From assembly GCA_002389765.1 (NCBI GenBank), contig DGQM01000023.1, positions 111,904-175,903 on the forward strand: a stretch of DNA of 64,000 nt, given 5' to 3'. The notes below the pieces were generated by a model that worked only from the letters and a program-made list of their open reading frames with translations, was not told the DNA's origin and did not search any database. The translations under genes were made by a program, and so were the position numbers. The DNA is from Bacteroidetes bacterium UBA4414. GTDB taxonomy: Bacteria; Bacteroidota; Bacteroidia; Chitinophagales; Chitinophagaceae. The number at the start of each line of letters is the position of its first letter. The first letter of the stretch is position 1. This document shows positions 44,640 through 53,577 of the stretch, piece by piece.

Positions 44640-45596
44640 TTATTTACGCTTCATTACTTTCTCTACAGCAGCTATTACATCGCTTTTACCCAAGCCGTAT
44701 TTCTCCAGCAAGTCTGTAGGCGTACCACTTTCACCGAAAGTATCGTTTACAGCTACATACTCCTGTGGTGCAGGGTAGTGTTTAGCCAATACTTGCGCAA
44801 CGCTATCACCCAGGCCACCATTTGCCTGATGCTCTTCTGCTGTAACCACACATTTGGTTTTCTGTACAGACTTCAGGATAGCAGCTTCGTCCAGCGGTTT
44901 GATGGTGTGCATATTGATAAGCTCTACAGACACACCTTTTGCAGCCAGTTCTTTAGCAGCTTCTACAGCCGTCCATACAAGGTGGCCGCATGCTATGATG
45001 GTAACATCTGTACCTTCTGCCAATACTTGTGCTTTACCAATTACAAACTCTTGGTCAGGTGCTGTAAAGTTTGCCCATTTCGGACGGCCGAAACGCAGGT
45101 AAACAGGACCTTCGTACTCCGCAACCGCTATGGTAGCTGCTTTTGTCTGGTTGAAATCGCAAGGAACGATAACGGTCATACCCGGCAGCATTTTCATCAT
45201 ACCGATGTCTTCCAATACCTGATGCGTTGCACCATCTTCGCCCAGCGTAAGGCCGGCGTGCGATGCACATATCTTCACATTCTTGTTGCTATATGCAACA
45301 GACTGGCGTATCTGGTCGTATACACGGCTGGTGCTGAAGTTGGCAAACGTAGTAGTGAACGGTATTTTACCACCTACCGTCATACCTGCAGCAACGCCTA
45401 TCATATTAGCCTCTGCAATACCGCACTGTACATAGCGCTCAGGGAATTCCTTCATAAACTGGTTCAGCTTCAGCGAGCCCGCAAGGTCTGCAGTCAGTGC
45501 TACCACATTAGGATTGCGGCGTGCAGCCTCTACTATACCCTCTCCAAAACCCGAACGGGTGTCTTTTTCATTCAGAATGTTGATGTCCTGTATCAT
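44640..45596 (-). CDS. Transketolase C-terminal subunit
   Basis: 318 aa. Contains the pyrimidine-binding and C-terminal domains of transketolase (CGIAEANMIGVAAGMTVGG; HAGLTLGEDGATHQ; VVTAEEHQANGGLGD). In split transketolases the N-terminal TPP-binding subunit is a neighbouring gene, but here the next gene upstream is SUI1, so the partner must be elsewhere. -7 box TATTTTTG (complement of 45616-45623). Confidence 0.93.
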   Translation of the reverse strand: MIQDINILNEKDTRSGFGEGIVEAARRNPNVVALTADLAGSLKLNQFMKEFPERYVQCGIAEANMIGVAAGMTVGGKIPFTTTFANFSTSRVYDQIRQSVAYSNKNVKICASHAGLTLGEDGATHQVLEDIGMMKMLPGMTVIVPCDFNQTKAATIAVAEYEGPVYLRFGRPKWANFTAPDQEFVIGKAQVLAEGTDVTIIACGHLVWTAVEAAKELAAKGVSVELINMHTIKPLDEAAILKSVQKTKCVVTAEEHQANGGLGDSVAQVLAKHYPAPQEYVAVNDTFGESGTPTDLLEKYGLGKSDVIAAVEKVMKRK

Positions 45597-45649
45597 TTAT
45601 TGCTAATATGAGGCGCAAAAATAAGCTTTTCAGTTGGCAATTGGGATGG

Positions 45650-45988
45650 CTATTTTGTCATGGTATATCCCCAATCTTTCAGCCAGGTTATTACCTTGTC
45701 TTTGTAATCGCCTTGGATAAGGATGAGGCCGTCTTTGGCACTGCCGCCTGCTCCGCATTTGGTCTTCAGTTGCTTGCCAAGTGCCTCCAAGTCGTCTGCC
45801 GTGCCAATGAAGCCCTCTACAAGCGTTACTACCTTGCCAGCACGCTGCTTGCTATCCAGCTTTACGCGGAGTTTCTGCTTGTCTTTGGGCAGGGTTTCGG
45901 CGGCTGCCTCTTCGGGAAAGTCGTTGTAATAATCGTTGTTGGTGCTATATACGAGCCCATCAGGGCGGGGTTTGTTCTTATTGCTCAT
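45650..45988 (-). CDS. SUI1/eIF1-like translation factor
   Basis: 112 aa from ATG 45988 (upstream start 46000 possible). SUI1 fold: RVKLDSKQRAGKVVTLVEGF and KTKCGAGGSAKDGLILIQGD. Bacterial SUI1 proteins (YciH) influence initiation fidelity in E. coli; role here by family. Confidence 0.9.
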   Translation of the reverse strand: MSNKNKPRPDGLVYSTNNDYYNDFPEEAAAETLPKDKQKLRVKLDSKQRAGKVVTLVEGFIGTADDLEALGKQLKTKCGAGGSAKDGLILIQGDYKDKVITWLKDWGYTMTK

Positions 45989-46000
45989 AGCTTCTTGCAA

Positions 46001-46300
46001 AATCAGAAAGTAAAAGTAAAAAAGAAAAAGCGGTGTCCGGAGTTTTCTGTGACTATTTAAAAGTTTTTATATCTGTTGATAGTTTTTGATAGTAAATGCT
46101 CAGTTTTTGTTTCGTAACCGCTTTCTATTGTTGATTATCAATGTTTTTTGTAACAAATAGTGGTTACAAACGGGTACAAAATGTTGCAGTTTGTTGCAGT
46201 TTTCGCTGTTATTTGGTTACAGGTTTTCATTTTTGTTTCGGTAAAAAGATGCTAATTTATAAATAACAAATTTACGAAATAAAACACTCTTTATAAAATA
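46001..46300. other. AT-rich gene-less region with short repeats
   Basis: No ORF. Contains direct repeats of TTTTTGTTTCG (46104 and 46230), tandem GTTGCAGTTT at about 46182-46200 and a GTAAC/GTTAC inverted repeat near 46149-46167. It may hold a small RNA or promoter array; nothing decisive. Confidence 0.35.
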
Positions 46301-46331
46301 AAAAAGCACAGCAATGATGCTGTGCTTTTTG
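46301..46331 (-). terminator. Terminator of the thioredoxin gene
   Basis: 13-bp stem AAAAAGCACAGCA/TGCTGTGCTTTTT with loop ATGA after the stop at 46350 on the minus strand. Confidence 0.93.
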
Positions 46332-46349
46332 GGTATATGTAGTACTGTC

Positions 46350-46859
46350 CTATTTGTTGCCCAGTATCTTATTGGCATTGGCAAGAAAAGCTTCTTCTTC
46401 CTTACCACGCTCAGATTGCGGATAACCTAGTGAGCCCAAACCACTGATGTTGAACTTACCTGTTTTAGCATCTTTTGCCATGTTAAACATCCAGATGGTA
46501 GGATAGCCTTGCACCTGAAAGAACTGCTGCAGCTCAGCATTTTGTCTTGCCAGTTTTTCGGGCAGTTGTTTGTTGCGCGGGAAATCCAACTCCAGCAATA
46601 TCACATTTTTCTTTGCCCATTCTTTAAAGCCCGGTTTGCTGAAAACAGCAGCCTCCAGCCTGTGGCACCAGCCACACCAGTCGCTACCGGTAAAGAAAGC
46701 GAATACCGGTTTCTTGGTTTTCTCATTCAGCTTTTGCACCTGATAAATGTCTGTATACCACGTAAGCCCGCCTTTTACTTCCTGCGCCTGTGTGCTAACC
46801 GATATTGTGAGCAACAATACAGCCAATAGTGTGTTGTATAGTATTCTTATATTTTTCAT
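46350..46859 (-). CDS. Secreted thioredoxin-family protein
   Basis: 169 aa with signal peptide (STQAQEV) and active site SDWCGWCHR (Cys62, Cys65); cis-Pro in QGYPTIWMF. Likely periplasmic protein-disulfide reductase. Confidence 0.9.
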   Translation of the reverse strand: MKNIRILYNTLLAVLLLTISVSTQAQEVKGGLTWYTDIYQVQKLNEKTKKPVFAFFTGSDWCGWCHRLEAAVFSKPGFKEWAKKNVILLELDFPRNKQLPEKLARQNAELQQFFQVQGYPTIWMFNMAKDAKTGKFNISGLGSLGYPQSERGKEEEAFLANANKILGNK

Positions 46860-46933
46860 TGCAACGGAAAGCTACGAAAATTGAACGATACAGATGGGGG
46901 TAAAGCGGCGGCAGTTTGTCTTACCTTCATAAA

Positions 46934-47563
46934 ATGCAGATTATGAAGCATAAATGGATATGGATTATCATGTGTGTACTGGCTACCATCATTGGTATCT
47001 ATCCCATTATATATTTCATATTCGGTGGCAGGATGGGACTGCTGAGTGTAAAACCCGATGCGATATATAACAGCCTGCTGTGGCAGGTATGTTTCTACAT
47101 ACACATACTTGGCGGTGGTATAGCTTTGATTTCTGGCTGGCCACAGTTCAGCCATAAGTTGCGCCAACGCAGGGTAAGGCTGCACCGCAATATGGGCAAA
47201 GTGTATATGGTAGCCGTATGGCTGAGTGCCTTATCGAGCATATACATTGGCTGGTATGCCAATGGTGGTGTAGTAGCAGCGGCCGGTTTTATAACGCTGG
47301 GCATCATCTGGTTTTATACCACACTGAAGGCTTATCTGCATATACTGCAAAGAAACATAGCTGCGCATAGGCAGATGATGGTGTATAGCTACGCGTGCAC
47401 GTTTGCAGCGGTAACACTGCGTATATGGCTACCACTATTGAGTATAGCTACAGGCGATGGCGCCACCTCGTACATCATAGTATCGTGGTTGTGCTGGGTG
47501 CCTAATCTTGCAGTGGCAGCCATGTTGCACAACGGACGTACCATGGATGAGGCTTTTGCCTGA
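46934..47563 (+). CDS. DUF2306 membrane protein
   Basis: 209 aa from ATG 46934 (46943 also possible). Seven or so TM helices, with HILGGGIALISGWPQFSHKLR and RNIAAHRQMMVYSY typical of DUF2306. Divergent from the thioredoxin gene. Function unknown. Confidence 0.82.
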   Translation: MQIMKHKWIWIIMCVLATIIGIYPIIYFIFGGRMGLLSVKPDAIYNSLLWQVCFYIHILGGGIALISGWPQFSHKLRQRRVRLHRNMGKVYMVAVWLSALSSIYIGWYANGGVVAAAGFITLGIIWFYTTLKAYLHILQRNIAAHRQMMVYSYACTFAAVTLRIWLPLLSIATGDGATSYIIVSWLCWVPNLAVAAMLHNGRTMDEAFA

Positions 47564-47566
47564 TTG

Positions 47567-48130
47567 TTACAGAAACTTGGTAGCCGATGCCAAACTTAGC
47601 ATCATTGCTTTATTGTTGTTGAAATACTTTGTGCAGGCAGCCTCATCGCGACCTGTGATAGCGAATGACATGCTTACCAACTTGCCATCATACGGAATGC
47701 GATAAGTAATGATGTATATGATGAGTTTGATACCCATCACCGATTGGGTTTCCTGCGTGGCTATCTCTGCACAATCTTTACCGTCTATCTTCAAACGCCT
47801 GCCCCATAGGAATTTGCCGCCCTTTGATGCTTGCTTTTTCATATCATCCACAGTCATCATCTCCGCTATACGCTCGGGTGTTAATGGCTGTTTGGGTATG
47901 GCAATGTCTATTTGCTCTACAACGGCCAGTTCGTCTTCGGTCTTTGTCTGGAATACTTTTACAGACGATTTGGACTTTTCATTTTCCCAACCGCAAGGGT
48001 ATTGAAATTTTACCTTCAAGCCGAGGGATTTTCCCGTTCCATCTGTAGAAAATTCGCAATGTTTGGCATCTGCCTGTGCAAAAACAGTAGCACTAATAGC
48101 TACTAAAAGGGAGGTAATTAATAATCTCAT
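47567..48130 (-). CDS. Secreted hypothetical protein
   Basis: 187 aa if ATG 48130 is used (MRLLITSLLVAISATVFAQ is a clean signal peptide); an upstream in-frame start at 48217 would extend it into another hydrophobic stretch. Remainder has no recognisable domain; three conserved-looking cysteines. Function unknown. Confidence 0.75.
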   Translation of the reverse strand: MRLLITSLLVAISATVFAQADAKHCEFSTDGTGKSLGLKVKFQYPCGWENEKSKSSVKVFQTKTEDELAVVEQIDIAIPKQPLTPERIAEMMTVDDMKKQASKGGKFLWGRRLKIDGKDCAEIATQETQSVMGIKLIIYIITYRIPYDGKLVSMSFAITGRDEAACTKYFNNNKAMMLSLASATKFL

Positions 48131-48249
48131 TGCCGATAGTGTGATGTATATGTTAAAGATAAGCAGTAGCCACAGTATTAAAGCGTTAAAATACTGCAAA
48201 CATGGCATAACAGGCACGGTATTGGCATTATAGCTACAAAACGTATGTT

Positions 48250-48753
48250 ATGAAAAAGATAATCATGATTTCGGCACTGATGGTTGCTACAGCTATTGCT
48301 GCCAACGCACAGGTAAACGTAAACGTGAACATCGGCATGCAGCCTGCATGGGGCCCTGTGGGCTACGACTATGTACGTTACTACTACCTGCCCGATGCGG
48401 ATGCTTACTACGATGTAAACAGCAGGATGTTTATGGTATTTGCCAATGGTGCATGGGTAAGCAGGAGAGCCTTACCACGCCCTGTAGACCTGTACCATGT
48501 ACATAAAATAGTGATTAATGATGCGACCCCGTGGAGAAGGCATACCGTGTACCACGACAGGTATATAACCTACCGTGGACGCCCTAGCAATGTAGTAGTG
48601 ATACGCGACAGCCGCGAACCTAAGTATATGAGGGGCAATAATGGTAATGCGAACGGGCATTACAATATAAACAGAAGAGATAACGGACGTGGGCATGGCG
48701 GTGGCAGAGGCCACGGTAATGGCCATGGTGGCGGACACGGCCGTGGAAGATAG
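48250..48753 (+). CDS. Secreted protein with Gly/His/Arg tail
   Basis: 167 aa, signal peptide (ANAQVNV), Tyr-rich middle, and a C-terminal tail of GHGGG/GRG units (from about residue 140). His/Gly repeats often bind metals, a guess here. Ends at a terminator. Confidence 0.78.
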   Translation: MKKIIMISALMVATAIAANAQVNVNVNIGMQPAWGPVGYDYVRYYYLPDADAYYDVNSRMFMVFANGAWVSRRALPRPVDLYHVHKIVINDATPWRRHTVYHDRYITYRGRPSNVVVIRDSREPKYMRGNNGNANGHYNINRRDNGRGHGGGRGHGNGHGGGHGRGR

Positions 48754-48779
48754 GATGTTTTGGTATGTGTTGATTTGAG

Positions 48780-48811
48780 AGCGCCGCACCTGTATGGGTG
48801 CGGCGCTTTTG
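48780..48811. terminator. Bidirectional terminator
   Basis: 11-bp stem AGCGCCGCACC/GGTGCGGCGCT with 6-nt loop and T-tract between convergent genes. Confidence 0.92.
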
Positions 48812-48815
48812 TTTT

Positions 48816-50066
48816 TTATTGAGCAATCATCAGCTTTCCACTGTCAATCTTTCCCAACTCATCTATCAACTGATATACATAAACTGCAGGTTTCAAATCG
48901 GCTATATTTATGACTGTATCGTTATCTGCATCATTAACAGCCTTCACAAGTTTACCTTCAAAATTATATATCTTCAAAACACTAGGTCCGCTTCTTGATG
49001 AATGAATTCTTATTTCATTCAATGCAGGATTAGGATATATGGATGTTGATTGATTGTTATTAATACTTTGTACTGAACTAGTGGGCTTTAATACTACAGT
49101 CGTATCATATTCATTAGTACACCCGTTTTTATAAGTAACCAGTTTTACCTTGTAAGTTCCGGTAGAAGCATAGGTAACCGGCGTTGGTGAAACAAGTTTA
49201 CTGTTTGTTCCGTTGGCAAAATCCCATTTCAGACTATCATACACAGCACTGTTATTAATAAATGTTACTGTGTTTCTGCTTGTAGTAAAAGAAAAATGTG
49301 CAAATGGTTTATATCGCTTAAACCTCCAATCGGCAGTATTTGTAAATATAACACTATCGGATAATTGCTGTGCATAATTACATTTTGTGGTATCTAAACC
49401 CGCGTAATACTTTATGCCTTTTACTCTCTTTTTGAAAATAGTTGAAGCAAACGAACAAGCAATAGCATAAGAACCCAAAGCATTGGGATGAATATCGCCA
49501 AAAGAACCCCAAAGAAAATCTGCAGGTTTATTTTGCCACAAATTCCTCATTACCTCTCCTGCGGGACACAAATATGTATTCGCAGAATCTGCAAGTTTCA
49601 TGATGTTAGCTTTTATAAGTGTCTGTGTATTTAAATAATTTGTTTTTGCCTGTGCAGAATTATCGGCAACACCATAACTTATTTCATAAAAAACAACCTG
49701 CGCACAAGGACTGTACTTGTAGATAGAGTCTATGAGGGTTTTACCTTTGGTAATCGTTTCATTTATGGGGAATGAATACCCCGGGGATTCATTAGAGCCC
49801 GGTTGTAAGACAACATAATCCCAGCCACCTTTGGCAAAATGCTGGTAAACATTATTATCAGCAATATGATTAACAAAGCCCGTTCCGCCTGGAGCATATA
49901 CAGTAACATCTAAGGAGTCGTTCCATTGTAATGCAATCTGCTTTACCATTTCAGGCATATTATTATAATATGTAAGACTGTTGCCTATGAATAGTATTTT
50001 TTTCTGAGCAGAAAATGCAGCGCAATGATTGAGGATGAATAAAACAGTAATTAATCGAGTAAACAT
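48816..50066 (-). CDS. T9SS-secreted SGNH hydrolase with PKD domain
   Basis: 416 aa. Signal peptide, SGNH/GDSL block I FIGNSLTYYNNMPEM with Ser, GGTGF and the block V DIHPNALGSYAIA with Asp-His. A PKD-like domain (KWDFANGTNSKLVSPTPVTYASTG) and a T9SS tail (SIYPNPALNEIRIHS ... AVYVYQLIDELG) follow. Probably a secreted esterase. Confidence 0.88.
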   Translation of the reverse strand: MFTRLITVLFILNHCAAFSAQKKILFIGNSLTYYNNMPEMVKQIALQWNDSLDVTVYAPGGTGFVNHIADNNVYQHFAKGGWDYVVLQPGSNESPGYSFPINETITKGKTLIDSIYKYSPCAQVVFYEISYGVADNSAQAKTNYLNTQTLIKANIMKLADSANTYLCPAGEVMRNLWQNKPADFLWGSFGDIHPNALGSYAIACSFASTIFKKRVKGIKYYAGLDTTKCNYAQQLSDSVIFTNTADWRFKRYKPFAHFSFTTSRNTVTFINNSAVYDSLKWDFANGTNSKLVSPTPVTYASTGTYKVKLVTYKNGCTNEYDTTVVLKPTSSVQSINNNQSTSIYPNPALNEIRIHSSRSGPSVLKIYNFEGKLVKAVNDADNDTVINIADLKPAVYVYQLIDELGKIDSGKLMIAQ

Positions 50067-50323
50067 ATATTATGGGATGAATTTGCACCTAAGACTGTCA
50101 AGCTTAATGATTCAGTTGGTAGAAAAATAAACATCATACCGGTATTGACAGAACAATGACAAATAATTGATTTTCAATTAGTTCTAATGAAGCAATATAA
50201 TATATAACGTGTGTGGATGCTCTACTGTTTGGAATTTGTAAATAATAATGGGCATGTAAACCTTTATACAAAAGGTACATAACACAAGAGCTTATATATC
50301 TTCTCGCTTAAGCTCATTTCGCT

Positions 50324-50331
50324 TACCTTTG
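50324..50331 (+). promoter_or_regulatory. purL promoter -7 box
   Basis: TACCTTTG, identical to the rpmH and rplU boxes, 17 nt before the start codon. Confidence 0.6.
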
Positions 50332-50348
50332 CACTTTCTTTTAAATAT

Positions 50349-52562
50349 ATGCAGCAAGAAGCTACACTCGAACAAGCGGTCAAACTGGGCCTTCGCGAAG
50401 AAGAATTTGAACAGATAAAGCAGATTTTGGGTCGTACCCCGAATTTCAACGAAACTGCGATGTACTCCGTTATGTGGAGCGAGCACTGCAGTTATAAAAA
50501 CTCCATTACACAACTGAAAACCCTGCCACGCGATGGTGAACGCCTGCTGGTAAAAGCGGGTGAAGAAAACGCAGGCTTGGTAGATATAGGCGACGGATTG
50601 GGTTGCGTATTCAAAATAGAATCGCACAACCACCCTTCGGCTATCGAACCGTTTCAGGGTGCTGCAACGGGTGTAGGTGGTATTCACCGCGATATCTTTA
50701 CCATGGGTGCACGCCCTATCGCATCGCTCAACTCGCTGCGCTTTGGTAAGCTGGATAATCCTAAAACAAAATGGTTGCTGAAAGGCGTTGTAAAAGGCAT
50801 TGGCCACTATGGCAACTGCTTTGGTGTACCTACAGTAGCGGGCGAAATATATTTTGACGGTTGCTACCAGACCAACCCATTGGTAAACGCCATGAGCGTG
50901 GGTGTGGTAAAAGCAGGTCAAACGGTATCGGCAACATCTTATGGCGAAGGCAACAGCGTCTTCATAGTAGGTGCTGCAACGGGTAAGGACGGTATCGGCG
51001 GTGCATCTTTCGCATCTGCAGATATTACAGAAGACAGCGTGAACGACCTGCCTGCGGTACAGGTGGGCGACCCGTTTGAAGAAAAGAAACTATTGGAAGC
51101 CTGCCTTGAAGTGATACCAACAGGTGCACTGATAGGTATGCAGGATATGGGCGCTGCGGGTATTACCTGCTCTTGCTCTGAAATGAGCGCTAAGGGCGAA
51201 CATGGTATGATTATCCATCTGGATAAAGTGCCTACACGCCAGCAAAACATGCAACCATGGGAAATGCTGCTGAGCGAAAGCCAGGAGCGCATGCTGATAG
51301 TGGTGAAGAAAGGACGTGAGGCTGAAGTACAAAAGATATTTGACAAGTGGGACATCCACTGCGTGCAGATAGGTGAAGTAACTACAGATGGCCGCCTGAA
51401 ATACTACATGGATGGTGAACTGGTAGCTGATGTGCCTGCACACAGTCTGGTACTGGGCGGTGGTGCACCTGTATATACCCGCGAATACGAAGAGCCAAGA
51501 TATTTTGCTGAAATAAAAGCATTCAACCAAGATACAGTTGCTGTACCTGCAGACCTTGCAGCGGTAGCTATGGAACTGGTGAAACTGCCAACCATTGCCA
51601 GCAAACGCTGGGTGTATGAGCAATATGACAGCATGGTAGGTACAGGCAATACACAAACCAACGAACCGAGCGATGCGGCAATAGTACGCGTACACGGCTC
51701 ATCAAAAGGTATTGCGATGACTACAGACTGCAACAGCCGCTATGTATATGCAGACCCGTACAAAGGTGGTATGATAGCAGTAAGCGAGGCAGCACGTAAC
51801 ATAGTATGTAGCGGTGGCTTGCCGGTAGCTATTACCAACTGTCTGAACTTTGGTAACCCTTACAATAAAGAAGTGTACTATCAATTCGTATATGCCATCA
51901 AAGGTATGGGCGATGCGTGCCGCAAGCTGGGCACACCGGTAACGGGTGGTAACGTGAGCTTCTACAATCAGAGCAGCGATGACGGCCCTGTGTACCCTAC
52001 GCCAACAATCGGTATGGTGGGTGTACTGGATACACTGGATCAGAAAATGACCATGTACTTCAAAAACGATGGCGATGCGATATATGTAATAGGACAAAAC
52101 CGCAACGACATCAACTGTTCTGAATACCTGTACAATGTACTGGGCGTTTCGCACAGCCCTGCCCCGCACTTTGATCTGGAAGAAGAATATGCATTGCAGG
52201 ATGTAGTACTGAAAGCAGTACGCAGCAAAGTAGTAAACAGCGCACACGATACGGCTGAAGGTGGCTTGTTTGTAGCACTGGTAGAAAGCGCTATGCAAAA
52301 GAACATGGGCTTTGAAATATCTACAGACAGCAACATCCGCAAAGATGCATTCCTGTTTGGTGAGGCACAGAGCCGTGTAGTGGTAAGTGTTAGCGCTGAT
52401 AAAGTAGCAGCTTTTGAAGCTGCAATGGGTAGCCATCCGTACAGCAAAATAGGTGCTGTGAATGCAACAGGCAGCATCAAAATAGATAATGCAGACTGGG
52501 GCTATATTAAAGACTGGAAAGAAGCATACGATACAGCAATTGAAAAACTGCTGAACGCATAA
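50349..52562 (+). CDS. purL: Phosphoribosylformylglycinamidine synthase subunit PurL (small type)
   Basis: 737 aa, the small PurL form that works with PurS and PurQ in de novo purine synthesis. MYSVMWSEHCSYKNS and IESHNHPSAIEPFQGA (ATP/FGAR site) and the C-terminal AIR-synthase fold are present. Neither purQ nor purS is in the window. Confidence 0.97.
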   Translation: MQQEATLEQAVKLGLREEEFEQIKQILGRTPNFNETAMYSVMWSEHCSYKNSITQLKTLPRDGERLLVKAGEENAGLVDIGDGLGCVFKIESHNHPSAIEPFQGAATGVGGIHRDIFTMGARPIASLNSLRFGKLDNPKTKWLLKGVVKGIGHYGNCFGVPTVAGEIYFDGCYQTNPLVNAMSVGVVKAGQTVSATSYGEGNSVFIVGAATGKDGIGGASFASADITEDSVNDLPAVQVGDPFEEKKLLEACLEVIPTGALIGMQDMGAAGITCSCSEMSAKGEHGMIIHLDKVPTRQQNMQPWEMLLSESQERMLIVVKKGREAEVQKIFDKWDIHCVQIGEVTTDGRLKYYMDGELVADVPAHSLVLGGGAPVYTREYEEPRYFAEIKAFNQDTVAVPADLAAVAMELVKLPTIASKRWVYEQYDSMVGTGNTQTNEPSDAAIVRVHGSSKGIAMTTDCNSRYVYADPYKGGMIAVSEAARNIVCSGGLPVAITNCLNFGNPYNKEVYYQFVYAIKGMGDACRKLGTPVTGGNVSFYNQSSDDGPVYPTPTIGMVGVLDTLDQKMTMYFKNDGDAIYVIGQNRNDINCSEYLYNVLGVSHSPAPHFDLEEEYALQDVVLKAVRSKVVNSAHDTAEGGLFVALVESAMQKNMGFEISTDSNIRKDAFLFGEAQSRVVVSVSADKVAAFEAAMGSHPYSKIGAVNATGSIKIDNADWGYIKDWKEAYDTAIEKLLNA

Positions 52563-52569
52563 AAAACTA

Positions 52570-52591
52570 AGGGCTGCAATTGCAGCCCTTT
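52570..52591 (+). terminator. Terminator of purL
   Basis: Perfect palindrome AAGGGCTGCAATTGCAGCCCTT followed by TTTAATT. Confidence 0.88.
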
Positions 52592-52625
52592 TTAATTACC
52601 CCTTAACCTACATTACTGAAAATGC

Positions 52626-52655
52626 CGGAAGGGATTGTAAAAACAATCCCTTCCG
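52626..52655 (-). terminator. Hairpin, likely terminator of the downstream minus-strand gene
   Basis: 13-bp stem CGGAAGGGATTGT/ACAATCCCTTCCG with 4-nt loop, following the stop at 52680 on the minus strand; T-tract weak. Confidence 0.7.
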
Positions 52656-52679
52656 TTTACCTACCCTATACGCCCAATA

Positions 52680-53021
52680 TTATCTTGTAGCTTCTGCTTT
52701 TTGTATTTCTTCTACGTCTTTGATGAATGCCGTAATCAAATCGTCATTATTGGCACCATAGCTATCTATCAACGTGCCCTTAACACCATCGTGCGTTTCA
52801 ATACAATAGAGAATGGAATTATCGTCGGGATCTGATGCACCTTCAAAACGGTAAAAGTTATCAATCTTTACTTCATTTGGCAGATAGTGTATGTCTGTAG
52901 CAGGTGCGTACATACCATCTTCCTCTACCCTGAAGTTGTCTGTATACCCTTTATTGAATGCAGTCTCTGTAAGGCTGCTGAGGGTATTCATATTTTCGAA
53001 ACTTGCTTTCTTGTTTTGCAT
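52680..53021 (-). CDS. Small conserved Bacteroidetes protein (often called PRPP synthetase-like)
   Basis: 113 aa from ATG 53021; the longer ORF start at 53063 is not supported. Sequence (ETAFNKGYTDNFRVEEDG, VYRFEG-like FYRFEGASDPDDNSILYCIE) belongs to a small Bacteroidetes family mis-annotated as phosphoribosylpyrophosphate synthetase. True function unknown. Confidence 0.7.
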   Translation of the reverse strand: MQNKKASFENMNTLSSLTETAFNKGYTDNFRVEEDGMYAPATDIHYLPNEVKIDNFYRFEGASDPDDNSILYCIETHDGVKGTLIDSYGANNDDLITAFIKDVEEIQKAEATR

Positions 53022-53141
53022 AACGTACTGTTTTAAAAGTGAACAATAATGGCTTTGTAGCAATAACTATCATGCAGTGCTGATTTGTTTCAATGCTAAA
53101 GTACGCCTGCATGCAGACTCAAAAATGTTAATGAAAAACAA

Positions 53142-53169
53142 GCGGGCAATCATTTTAACGATTGCCCGC
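53142..53169 (-). terminator. Terminator of folB
   Basis: 10-bp stem GCGGGCAATC/GATTGCCCGC with 8-nt loop and a T-rich tract on the minus strand. Confidence 0.9.
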
Positions 53170-53212
53170 AGGAGAAAAATATTGCTAACTAAAAATCAGT
53201 GTTTTAGATATG

Positions 53213-53551
53213 CTATTTTTCCAAACACACTTGCGAATAGTTAACACTATTGCTAAGTGGCGGATGTAGTTTGCGAATACACACTTTTACTTTCTCTGCA
53301 TCTGCAAACTGTTGTTTTACTTTTGTGTGTACTTCCAATACAAGTTGTTCCAGCATTTCTTTATCGGGCGTAAATACTTCGCTCACAATGTCATTGATGA
53401 TGGCGTAATCTATAAACGGCCAGTCCTTGCCATCTTGCGTACGCACCCATACATCTACATCTACCTCAAAAGTATTAGGATGTATTTTTTCTTCGGCATA
53501 CATACCGATGGGGGCAACAATCTTGATACCGTGCAATGAAACTGTAAGCAT
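53213..53551 (-). CDS. folB: Dihydroneopterin aldolase
   Basis: 112 aa. SLHGIKIVAPIGMYAEEK and VRKLHPP-like KVCIRKLHPPL are FolB features; folate biosynthesis. Promoter box TAGCTTTG (complement of 53556-53563) is 5 nt from the start codon, again near-leaderless. Confidence 0.92.
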   Translation of the reverse strand: MLTVSLHGIKIVAPIGMYAEEKIHPNTFEVDVDVWVRTQDGKDWPFIDYAIINDIVSEVFTPDKEMLEQLVLEVHTKVKQQFADAEKVKVCIRKLHPPLSNSVNYSQVCLEK

Positions 53552-53577
53552 AGTGCAAAGCTATACAAGATGCTGAT

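Noticed and set aside
44634..45611. Plus-strand 325-aa ORF
   Set aside because: Antisense shadow of transketolase; Cys/Phe/Tyr-rich and without domains.
46217..46408. Minus-strand 63-aa ORF
   Set aside because: Covers a terminator and the end of the thioredoxin gene; no recognisable sequence.
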